DNA of 16,508 nucleotides, taken from NCBI GenBank assembly GCA_035463295.1, contig DATHTK010000056.1:1-16508 (forward strand). Reading direction: 5' to 3'. The position numbers and the translations under genes were made by a program. Below are positions 7,776-14,121 of this stretch, piece after piece. How positions within the stretch are numbered: the first letter of the stretch is position 1; every line of letters starts with the position of its first letter. Below the pieces are notes generated by a model. The model saw only the letters and a list, made by a program, of their open reading frames with translations. It was not told the DNA's origin and did not search any database. This DNA comes from DATHTK01 sp035463295. GTDB taxonomy: Bacteria; Actinomycetota; Rubrobacteria; Rubrobacterales; Rubrobacteraceae.

Positions 7776-8030
7776 ATGCGCACCTTCTCGCTGCTCTTCG
7801 CCTTTATTGCCCTCGTGATGCTGGCTATGTTCGTGATCTACGTTGTCCGGGGACCCGTGGACCCTTTGATCGCCGGCGGCCTCTTCGTCTCTTTCCTCGC
7901 GTGCCTCGCCCCCGCGCTCTTTCTCCTCAAGCCGTTCGAGCCGCCCGGGGAACTACGGAGACGGCGTGAGGAGCGCGAACGGCGCGGGGGGCCTAGAGAC
8001 GACGCCGGTCCTCGAGACAAAGGGTCATGA
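7776..8030 (+). CDS. Small two-helix membrane protein (84 aa)
   Basis: The protein has two transmembrane helices, about residues 4-25 (FSLLFAFIALVMLAMFVIYVV) and 28-52 (DPLIAGGLFVSFLACLAPALFLL). A strongly charged tail of about 30 residues rich in Arg and Glu follows and is likely cytoplasmic. ATG 7776 follows a TATACT by nine bases with no Shine-Dalgarno. It is the only plus-strand gene between tsaD and the rimI cluster; its last 38 bases overlap the end of rimI tail to tail. No named family is recognised. Helix pattern, length and promoter support a real gene, although the tail beyond residue 60 is low-complexity and shares sequence with the opposite strand. Confidence 0.72.
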   Translation: MRTFSLLFAFIALVMLAMFVIYVVRGPVDPLIAGGLFVSFLACLAPALFLLKPFEPPGELRRRREERERRGGPRDDAGPRDKGS

Positions 8031-8466
8031 GCAAGGCGTCCTCATCCCCGTAGTATCTGCGCCGGCGGCCGGTGACCACGAACCCCAAAGAGTCGTAGAG
8101 AGCGCGAGCCGGCTCGTTGCTCGGACGCACCTCCAGGTGGACGGCGCGAGCGTCGGGGAACGTGGCGAGCGGCACGCCCAGAAGCGCCCGGGCGTAGCCT
8201 CGGCGACGTCTCTCGGGATGAACGGCGATCGTGGTTACGTGCAGCTCGCCCAGTACGTGCCGCACCCCGATCTGGCCGGAGATAAAGCGGTCCGCGCCGC
8301 GGCGCTCTTCGAGGACCAGGTAGAGCCCGAACGGGCTCTCCAGCTCGCCGCGCCAGATCGACTCGGTCCAGGGCTTGGGAAGGGAGAGTGCGTCTATCGC
8401 CATGACCAACGGGAGGTCTTCGATCTCCATCCGGCGCACCGTGGGCACCTCCTCCGGCTCGCTCAC
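7993..8466 (-). CDS. rimI: Ribosomal protein alanine N-acetyltransferase RimI-like (GNAT)
   Basis: GNAT acetyltransferase expected to acetylate the N-terminal alanine of ribosomal protein bS18; some actinobacterial RimI proteins act on other substrates too. It has 157 residues. Family features are ALSLPKPWTES near residue 27, the acetyl-CoA pyrophosphate loop HPERRRRGYARALL (83-96), and the terminal LEVRPSNEPARALYDSLGFVVTGRRRRYY segment. The start is GTG 8466: its GTGA overlaps the TGA stop of tsaB, and GGAG lies six bases upstream, so translation is coupled to tsaB. Its 3' end overlaps the convergent membrane gene by 38 bases. It is the last gene of the twelve-gene minus-strand run. Confidence 0.94.
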   Translation of the reverse strand: MSEPEEVPTVRRMEIEDLPLVMAIDALSLPKPWTESIWRGELESPFGLYLVLEERRGADRFISGQIGVRHVLGELHVTTIAVHPERRRRGYARALLGVPLATFPDARAVHLEVRPSNEPARALYDSLGFVVTGRRRRYYGDEDALLMTLCLEDRRRL

Positions 8467-9143
8467 GGGGGGCTCCAGGGGTTCCGGTCTCGACGAACCT
8501 CGGCGTCCGGTTCGCGGACGTAGATGGGAAAGACCTCCTCTGGGGATACGGACCTGAGGTCGGCCGAGAGAACGTGCCCCGTACCCGACACCCGGTGCAG
8601 CGGCGAGCCATCGTGCGGGATGGACCCCGGGACTCCCAGTACCTCCCGGTAACGCACGGCGCCGTCGCCTACTGCCAGCGTCGGGCCTTGCGCCGCGAGC
8701 TCCTCCGGTCTGACGCAGAGGATCCCGGTCGTGGGGCCGTCGGTCGAGAACGTCTGGGCGAAGACCTGCCCACGACGGGCGTCGAGAACGGCGAGCACGT
8801 CCGCGGCGCACGAGAGCGCAGGGGCCGCCAGGGCGGCCAGGGTCGAGTTTTTCGACAGGGCGGCGCCGGTGCCCAGAGAGAGAGCCCTGGCCGTGGCGGC
8901 GGCGATCCGGATGCCGGTGAAGGTGCCCGGCCCGACCCCGACGAGCACGCGATCGACCGCGGAGAGCTCCTCCCCGCCGAGGGCCAGCGCGGCGTCGACG
9001 GCCGGGAGCAGGGCTTCGGAGGCGCCGCGCGAGGTGACGGAGACTTCGGCGAGCACCTCGCGCCGGGCCGGGTGGGCATCATCCGCGCGAGCCACGGCCA
9101 CGGCCGAGACGGGTGTAGAGGCGTCGAGAACCAGGATCAGCAC
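8463..9143 (-). CDS. tsaB: t6A biosynthesis protein TsaB
   Basis: Catalytically inactive paralogue of TsaD that dimerises with it and is required for t6A synthesis. It has 226 residues. It starts LILVLDASTPVSAVAVA and has the hallmark GPGTFTGIRI at 71-80. It lacks the NHxxGH metal motif of TsaD, as expected. The start is GTG 9143, three bases beyond the tsaE stop at 9146; the codons upstream in frame (GTA) cannot start, and AGGG lies about 11 bases upstream. It overlaps rimI by four bases at its end. Confidence 0.94.
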   Translation of the reverse strand: MLILVLDASTPVSAVAVARADDAHPARREVLAEVSVTSRGASEALLPAVDAALALGGEELSAVDRVLVGVGPGTFTGIRIAAATARALSLGTGAALSKNSTLAALAAPALSCAADVLAVLDARRGQVFAQTFSTDGPTTGILCVRPEELAAQGPTLAVGDGAVRYREVLGVPGSIPHDGSPLHRVSGTGHVLSADLRSVSPEEVFPIYVREPDAEVRRDRNPWSPP

Positions 9144-9145
9144 CG

Positions 9146-9598
9146 CTACGCGTACCCTGCGAGGCGATCCGCGGCGGGCCCGCCCATTTCCACCCGGCGG
9201 GTGGCCGGCGTCTCGTGGTAGATGCGGACGATGGTTGGGTCGCGCAGGAGATCCAGCGCCGGGTCGGCCCACTCGATAAACGTCACGGCGTCCGGGTCGA
9301 GGTAATCGTCGAGCTCCAGGACGTCTCGATGCTCTATCCCCTCGAGACGGTAGAGGTCCAGGTGGTTGACCGCTACGCTGCGCCCGTCTGCCACCCCCTC
9401 GTAGCCGCGGGCGAGCTGGTAGGTCGGGCTCGTCACCCTCGCCGAGACGCCCAGAGCGCGGGCGGCCTCCCGCACGAACGTCGTCTTGCCGGAGCCGACC
9501 TCGCCGACGAGCACGATGACGTCCCCCGGTGCGAGACGGGCCGCGAAGCTCGCGGCGAGGACCTTGAAAGCGGCTTCGTCGAGCCCTCTGTACTCCAC
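9146..9598 (-). CDS. tsaE: t6A biosynthesis ATPase TsaE
   Basis: P-loop ATPase that resets the TsaB-TsaD complex during t6A formation. It has 150 residues, the usual size. Walker A is GEVGSGKTT at 32-40. SPTYQLARGYEG, HLDLYRL at 79-85 and FIEWADP at 108-113 are family signatures. The frame stays open far upstream through the neighbouring DNA glycosylase gene, but GTG 9598 gives the family N-terminus, has GGAG six bases upstream, and lies 17 bases after the glycosylase stop. Confidence 0.95.
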   Translation of the reverse strand: MEYRGLDEAAFKVLAASFAARLAPGDVIVLVGEVGSGKTTFVREAARALGVSARVTSPTYQLARGYEGVADGRSVAVNHLDLYRLEGIEHRDVLELDDYLDPDAVTFIEWADPALDLLRDPTIVRIYHETPATRRVEMGGPAADRLAGYA

Positions 9599-9615
9599 GG
9601 CGGACTCCGGTAACG

Positions 9616-10248
9616 CTACCAGAGACCCGGCTGGAGGGATTCCCGTTCGGCCGCGGAGAGGTGGGGGACGTTCAGGGTCTCGTAGGTCGAGGGACGCTCG
9701 GCCTCGAGCAGGCCCGGCAGGCGGGAGAAGTCCGAGACCAGGAGCGCCCGGTCCGCCGGGGTGTAGAGCGCCCGGGTGAGCGAGAGCGTCGGGAAGACGT
9801 AGCGACCGTCGAGGGGGATCGCCCGCCCCCGGATGCGCGCGGCGGCCTCTCTTCTCCCGGTGAGCAGGCGGCTCGCCAGGTCCCCCATCGCCACGACGAC
9901 CTTCGGGTCCACCGCCGCGAGCTGGGCCACCAGGTACGGCCGGCAGGCGCTCATCTCGGAGGGCTTCGGCGCCCGGGGCGGCGACCCCGGCGGCCGGCAC
10001 TTGACGAGCGTCGTCAGGTAGACCGACTCGCGATCCAGCCCGACCGAAGAGAGCAGCCGGTCGAGGAGCATCCCCGAGGCCCCCCCGTAGGGCTTCCCCT
10101 TCGCGTCCTCGTTGAACCCCGGAGCCTCCCCCACGATAAAGAGCTCGGCGTTCAAGGGTCCGTCGCCGAAGACGACCCGCGTCCTCGAGTGGGAGAGGCC
10201 GCACTTCATGCAGCCCAGGGCCTCTTTCTGGGCCTCCGCAAAGTCCAA
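9616..10248 (-). CDS. Uracil-DNA glycosylase family 4-like protein, altered motif 2
   Basis: Iron-sulphur uracil-DNA glycosylase family, normally removing uracil from DNA as the first step of base excision repair. It has 210 residues. Four cysteines expected to hold the 4Fe-4S cluster are present: Cys13 and Cys16 (CMKC), Cys84 (KCRPP) and Cys102 (ACRPY). Motif 1, GEAPGFNEDAKGKPYGGASG, starts at 40. The C-terminal motif, which in family members reads about FPTYHPAAALYNP, here reads FPTLSLTRALYTP: the nearly invariant His-Pro is Ser156-Leu157. The start is TTG 10248, with GGAG overlapping the end of the PspC gene, so translation is coupled. Family membership is clear; activity and substrate are less so. 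Confidence 0.9.
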   Translation of the reverse strand: MDFAEAQKEALGCMKCGLSHSRTRVVFGDGPLNAELFIVGEAPGFNEDAKGKPYGGASGMLLDRLLSSVGLDRESVYLTTLVKCRPPGSPPRAPKPSEMSACRPYLVAQLAAVDPKVVVAMGDLASRLLTGRREAAARIRGRAIPLDGRYVFPTLSLTRALYTPADRALLVSDFSRLPGLLEAERPSTYETLNVPHLSAAERESLQPGLW

Positions 10249-10251
10249 GCG

Positions 10252-10449
10252 CTAGTACTCCTCGCTCTCCGGCCAGACGAAGCCGAGAACGATGTAGACG
10301 ACGGGCAGCAGCCATCCCGGCCCCGGAGCGAGGATCGTCAGCGCTACCGCGCCGAGCCGCACCACGTTCGGGTTCCACCCGTAGGTATGCGCGATCCCAC
10401 CACAGACGCCGAAGATCCAGCGGTCCCTCCTCGCGCGTTTGATGTCCAA
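10252..10449 (-). CDS. PspC-domain small membrane protein (65 aa)
   Basis: Short protein made almost entirely of a PspC domain. A basic N-terminus (DIKRARRDRWIFGVCGGIAHTYG) carries the typical GVCGGIA, followed by NPNVVRLGAVAL and a helical hairpin to about residue 58, ending PESEEY. PspC domains are inner-membrane sensors or toxin-guard proteins in phage-shock systems; no pspA or pspB is nearby. The start is TTG 10449, with GGGGGAGG six bases upstream. It sits between the HD-domain gene (49-base gap) and the glycosylase gene, whose Shine-Dalgarno lies in its last codons. Confidence 0.9.
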   Translation of the reverse strand: MDIKRARRDRWIFGVCGGIAHTYGWNPNVVRLGAVALTILAPGPGWLLPVVYIVLGFVWPESEEY

Positions 10450-10498
10450 GATCCACCTCCCCCGGCCCCGAAGCGACCGGTCCGCCGACGGCTGGATT

Positions 10499-11275
10499 CT
10501 AGCATGATGAAGGCCCGGACCCCGGCGCCTGGAGAAGCCGCGCGACGTGCGCGAGGGCCGCCTCCTCCCCGAGCCCGCGCGCCTCGAATAACCTGAGACG
10601 GCTCGCTGCGTAGCCCCCGTCCGCGCCTGTGGTCAGGCCCAACTGACGGACCAGCTTCTCGTAGACCGGTTCGGGATGGGGACCGAGATCCCGGCTCGCG
10701 GTGAGGAACTCGGCGCAGAGGCTCCGGTGGCGCTCGAGGTGCTTGCGCTCCAGACGCGGCCCCTGGGCCGCGAGGCGGTCGGCCCAGCTCAGCACGGCGA
10801 GCTCCTCCCCGAAGGGCCCGGCGGCACGGGCGAGCCTTCCGGGGGGGTAATCCGAGTGGTCGCTCCGCATGAAGCCTATCTTCAGGTGGAGGGCGGTGAG
10901 GGTCGCCGCGAGGTCCGTGAGCTGGGCGGAGAGCCCGAGCCGGCGGCAAACCTCGCGCACCACGGCGGCCCCCAGCGAGTCGTGGGAGACGAAGAGCACC
11001 CTCCCGTCGACCTCACCGCGGGTTACGGGCTTGGCGACGTCGTGGAGCAGGGCGGCGAGCCGGAGCCCCTCGACGCGGTCCCCCCTGACGCGGGCGCCCG
11101 GCCGTCCCGCGGCGAGCTCGCGCTCGACGCCCCGAAGCACCTCCAGGGTGTGGTCGAAGACGTCGAGGTGGTGGAACGGCCCCTGCCCGAGGCCACGGGC
11201 CAGGGAGAGCTCCGGGACCGCCTCCAGTATCTCCTTCTCGTCGAGAGGCGGCTCCAGCGCCTCGCGCAAGCCCAC
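10499..11275 (-). CDS. HD-domain protein related to the C-terminal part of CCA-adding enzymes
   Basis: Predicted metal-dependent phosphohydrolase of 258 residues. FHHLDVFDHTLEVL (34-47, ligand His42), ALLHDVAKP (75-83, HD at 78-79) and FVSHDSLGA (95-103) match the layout of the HD domain that follows the nucleotidyltransferase head in bacterial tRNA nucleotidyltransferases. Here the head domain is absent, so it cannot add CCA by itself. ADRLAAQGP and the VYEKLVRQLGL region follow as in the related arm domain. The start is GTG 11275, seven bases after the stop of the preceding membrane-protein gene; no clear Shine-Dalgarno is seen, so coupled reinitiation is possible. The substrate is unknown: 2',3'-cyclic phosphate or a nucleotide are the usual options for this family. 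Confidence 0.85.
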   Translation of the reverse strand: MGLREALEPPLDEKEILEAVPELSLARGLGQGPFHHLDVFDHTLEVLRGVERELAAGRPGARVRGDRVEGLRLAALLHDVAKPVTRGEVDGRVLFVSHDSLGAAVVREVCRRLGLSAQLTDLAATLTALHLKIGFMRSDHSDYPPGRLARAAGPFGEELAVLSWADRLAAQGPRLERKHLERHRSLCAEFLTASRDLGPHPEPVYEKLVRQLGLTTGADGGYAASRLRLFEARGLGEEAALAHVARLLQAPGSGPSSC

Positions 11276-11281
11276 GGCGTT

Positions 11282-11623
11282 CTAGCGCCGGCGGCGGGCT
11301 TTCTTGCGGCTCGTATTCGGGTTCGGACGGCCCTTGAGCTCGCCGCTCTCCCCCACTTCCCGGGCCGGTCTGTCCGTGCTGCCCTGCTGCCGGCGGTACT
11401 CGGCCAGGCGCCGGTTGCGGCTCCGCTCGATAAAGGCGTAGACGAGGGTGAAGATAAAGAAGAAAATGACGGCCTGCACCAGCGTGTAGATGACTTCCTG
11501 CCGGCTCTGCAGGCGGAACGTATCCGGGGCTACCGTGCTCAAGATATAGACCAGCGCGAGGTAGATACCGACGACGACCGCCGCCCGCCGGGCGGCGGAC
11601 CTCCAGTTAAGATCCTCGAACAT
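11282..11623 (-). CDS. Two-helix membrane protein with basic tail (113 aa)
   Basis: Helices at about 14-33 (AVVVGIYLALVYILSTVAP) and 43-65 (EVIYTLVQAVIFFFIFTLVYAFIE) are followed by a cytoplasmic, strongly basic tail ending KKARRRR. ATG 11623 has GGAG eight bases upstream, inside the end of alr, whose coding region it overlaps by 17 bases. No named family is recognised. The basic tail could bind nucleic acid or the membrane surface. It was called a gene because of the start signal, tight packing and clear helix pattern. Confidence 0.85.
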   Translation of the reverse strand: MFEDLNWRSAARRAAVVVGIYLALVYILSTVAPDTFRLQSRQEVIYTLVQAVIFFFIFTLVYAFIERSRNRRLAEYRRQQGSTDRPAREVGESGELKGRPNPNTSRKKARRRR

Positions 11624-12722
11624 CCTCGTAGCTCCTCTCGACGCGCCGGGGGTTCATCCCGGTAGTTACCTCGTAGTTTATCGTGCCGGCCCGGGCACCG
11701 AGCTCCTCGGCGCTGACGCGCTCGGCGCCCTGCGATCCGAGCAGCACGACCTCGTCGCCCACCTCGACCGATTCGTCGGCCGCGAAGACGCAAGCGTCCA
11801 TCGTAACCCGTCCCAGAAGGGGCCTCCTGGTGCCCCCGATCAGGGCCTCCGCCCTCTCCGAGAGCGTCCGACGATACCCCTCGGCGTACCCGACCGGCAC
11901 CGTCGCCGCGTAGGTCGGCGCCTCCGCCCGGAAGGTCATCCCGTAGGATACCCCATCGCCCCTTTCGAGTCGCCGGAGGGCGGCGACGTAGCTCTTGAGC
12001 GCAATCGCCGGCCGGAGCCCCTCGTCCTCCGCGCTCCCCCTGTCACCCAGAGGGTTGAGCCCGTAGAGAGCGACCCCCGGACGGACGCAGTCGTAATGGG
12101 AGCGCGGATGCCAGAGGGTCGCCGCCGAGTTCGCCGCGTGGACCAGGATGCCGCCGAAGGGCTGCGCAGCGAGCACGGCCTCGAAGGCGTCCATCTGCCG
12201 CCGCGTCGCCCCGGGATCTGAGTCGGCAGAGGCGAAGTGGGTGTAGACGCCCGCGAGCTGGGGGCCCAGGATCCTGCGCGCCTCCCCCACCTCCGGGGGC
12301 TCGACCCCCCAGCGGTTCATCCCCGTGTTTACCTTCAGGTGTACGGTGAGGTCAGGGTGGGCCGCCACGCGTTTCGCGCTCGGGATCGAGTGCGCGGTGA
12401 CGGCGAGGCGGTGCTCTCCGGCGAGGGGAAGCCTCTCCGGCGGGAGGTCGGTGAAAACGAGGATTGGGGCGGAAATGCCCGCTCCCCGCAGCTCGGCGCC
12501 CTCCTCGGCGGTGACGACGGCCAGGGAGTCGGCGCCCGCATCGAGGGCGGCGCGGGCGACGGGAACGGCGCCGTGACCGTAGGCGTCGGCCTTCACGACG
12601 GCCATCAGGAGGACGCCGGAGGCTCGCCGTCTAAGGGTGCGAACGTTGTGCCTTACGGCTCCGAGGTCGATCTCCGCCCACGTGCGGCTGGGGATCTGGG
12701 GGCCGTGGGACGGTCCGCGCAC
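11607..12722 (-). CDS. alr: Alanine racemase (PLP-dependent)
   Basis: Interconverts L- and D-alanine for peptidoglycan precursors, in the cytosol. It has 371 residues, the normal size. TWAEIDLGAVRHNVR opens the barrel; the PLP Lys is Lys44 in VVKADAYGHG. HLKVNTGMNRWG (carbamylated-Lys position Lys130), HAANSAA, RPGVALYG, the second catalytic base Tyr260 in SYGMTF, and PVGYAEGY and RVTMDA follow in order. The start is GTG 12722, eight bases after the stop of the CBS gene; GTA codons farther upstream cannot start and no strong Shine-Dalgarno is seen, so coupling to the upstream gene is likely. It overlaps the membrane-protein gene downstream by 17 bases. Confidence 0.97.
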   Translation of the reverse strand: MRGPSHGPQIPSRTWAEIDLGAVRHNVRTLRRRASGVLLMAVVKADAYGHGAVPVARAALDAGADSLAVVTAEEGAELRGAGISAPILVFTDLPPERLPLAGEHRLAVTAHSIPSAKRVAAHPDLTVHLKVNTGMNRWGVEPPEVGEARRILGPQLAGVYTHFASADSDPGATRRQMDAFEAVLAAQPFGGILVHAANSAATLWHPRSHYDCVRPGVALYGLNPLGDRGSAEDEGLRPAIALKSYVAALRRLERGDGVSYGMTFRAEAPTYAATVPVGYAEGYRRTLSERAEALIGGTRRPLLGRVTMDACVFAADESVEVGDEVVLLGSQGAERVSAEELGARAGTINYEVTTGMNPRRVERSYEDVRGS

Positions 12723-12730
12723 CTTCGCTA

Positions 12731-13210
12731 CTAGCGGCGGGGGTTCAGGACGTGGAGGGTCAGGATGTCCATACGCGTGATGACGCCTCGCAGTCTCTCC
12801 CCTTCTGCCACGGGCAGGAGCTTCACCCTGCTCTCGGCCATCAGGGTCGCCGCCTCGGCGAGGGTCGCATCGGGGGAGATCGTCATCAGGTCCTCCGTCA
12901 TCACCTCGCCGACGGTGACGCCGGCGCTCTTCAGGGACTCCCGCCGGTACTCCTCCCAGTTCCCCAGGGGTATCACGCCGCCCAGGATGTCCAGAAAACC
13001 GGGTGCCTTGACCTCTGCGTCCTGGAAGATCAGGTCTCCCTCGGTGATGATCCCGGCCAGCCTCCCGCCCTCGACAACGGGGGCGCCGGAGATGCCCGAC
13101 TCGGCGAAGAGCTTGATCGAATCCTCGATGGTCTGTTCCGGGTCCAGCGTGGGCCAGTCGGTCTGCATTATGTCTCTCACCTTCATCACCCGGATGTCGC
13201 CCTGGTCCAC
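12731..13210 (-). CDS. Two-CBS-domain regulatory protein (159 aa)
   Basis: Stand-alone CBS pair (Bateman module). The first CBS (about 11-65) contains VRDIMQTDWPTLDPEQTI and GRLAGIITEGDL; the second (about 100-155) contains VGEVMTEDLMTISPDATLAEAATLM and LRGVITRMDIL. Such modules bind adenosine nucleotides or S-adenosylmethionine and sense energy state. The two domains are separated by an insert of about 30 residues (APGFLDILGGVIPLGNWEEYRR) common in this group. The start GTG 13210 has GGGGAG six bases upstream; ATG 13186 and GTG 13237 are weaker options. The gap to the upstream ymdB-like gene is 61 bases and contains CTACAAT, a possible weak internal promoter. Confidence 0.92.
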   Translation of the reverse strand: MDQGDIRVMKVRDIMQTDWPTLDPEQTIEDSIKLFAESGISGAPVVEGGRLAGIITEGDLIFQDAEVKAPGFLDILGGVIPLGNWEEYRRESLKSAGVTVGEVMTEDLMTISPDATLAEAATLMAESRVKLLPVAEGERLRGVITRMDILTLHVLNPRR

Positions 13211-13271
13211 GTCTCTCTCCCCTGCTCTTCGCTTCACGCCGCCGGACCGCCATTGTAGAGGGATCTCCCCT

Positions 13272-14066
13272 TTACGTCCCCCACTCCTCGCGCACGGCCT
13301 CGATACGGAGGGCCCGGCGCTCTCGAGGGTCGAGGTCTATTACTACCGCGTTGAGGACGACGGGGCGGTTCTTTGCGACCGAGATCCTCCTACGTTCCCC
13401 GAGAAAGAGCCCGAGGAAGTCCTCACGGTCGAAGCCGATGATGCTGTCGCGGGAGCCGGTCATGCCGACGTCGGTCGCGTAGGCAGTCCCGTCCGGGAGC
13501 ACCCGGAGGTCGGAGGTCGGCACGTGGGTATGAGTGCCCAGCACGGCGTGCGCACGGCCCGCGAGGTGGTAGCCGAGCGCCTGCTTCTCGCTGGTGGCCT
13601 CCGCGTGAGCGTCGACCAGCACGAGGTCGGCGCCCAGCGCCTCGAGCTCGGCGATGGCGCGGTCTGCGGCCTCGAAGGGCGAGATGCTCCTCCGCTCGAT
13701 AAAGACCTCGCCGAGCACGTTGGTCACGCCGACCGTAACGCCGCTCACCTCGAAGAGGCCCCACCCTCGTCCGGGGAGCCCTTTACCGAAGTTCGCCGGC
13801 CGCACGACCCGCTCCTCCGCCTCCAGGAACGCCTCGCAGCCTTCGGCGTCGAAGGCATGGTTGCCCAAAGTGAGGAAGTCGGCTACGGAGAGCACGGCCG
13901 AGCCGCTCTCCGGTGTGATCCCACGGCCACCGGGCGCGGAGTTCTCGGCGTTGGCGACGACGGCGTCGAGCTCCAGCTCCTCGCGCAGGCGCGGCACGAG
14001 GTCCAGCGCCGCCGAGCACCCGGCCTCACCGACGACGTCGCCCACGAAAAGAAGTCTGAAGGTCAA
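13272..14066 (-). CDS. YmdB-like metallophosphoesterase (2',3'-cyclic nucleotide phosphodiesterase family)
   Basis: Calcineurin-like metallophosphoesterase of the TIGR00282/YmdB family (264 aa). Metal ligands appear in order: FVGDVVG (Asp10), ANAENSA (Glu41, Asn42), TLGNHAFD (Asn69, His70), DAHAEATSEK and GTHTHVPTSD. The Bacillus member hydrolyses cyclic nucleotides and influences motility and biofilm choice. The start is TTG 14066, with GGAGG six bases upstream; the codons between 14084 and 14066 lie before this signal. It lies 55 bases after nnr and 61 bases before the CBS gene. The family and the metal site are secure; the physiological substrate in this organism is not. Confidence 0.93.
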   Translation of the reverse strand: MTFRLLFVGDVVGEAGCSAALDLVPRLREELELDAVVANAENSAPGGRGITPESGSAVLSVADFLTLGNHAFDAEGCEAFLEAEERVVRPANFGKGLPGRGWGLFEVSGVTVGVTNVLGEVFIERRSISPFEAADRAIAELEALGADLVLVDAHAEATSEKQALGYHLAGRAHAVLGTHTHVPTSDLRVLPDGTAYATDVGMTGSRDSIIGFDREDFLGLFLGERRRISVAKNRPVVLNAVVIDLDPRERRALRIEAVREEWGT

Positions 14067-14121
14067 GTGGTCCCTCCGCCTCAACCCTCGCGACGAGCGC
14101 CGGTGTACGCCGCCCTGCGGC

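Noticed and set aside
9740..9800. Frameshift in the glycosylase gene that would restore a His-Pro (another frame reads AHPGALHP)
   Set aside because: The annotated frame keeps the flanking family pattern FPT...ALYxP...LLVSDF on both sides, so the other-frame His-Pro is chance.
9599..10456. Upstream extension of the tsaE frame across the glycosylase gene
   Set aside because: It is a shadow of the glycosylase gene; the family length and ribosome-binding site support GTG 9598.
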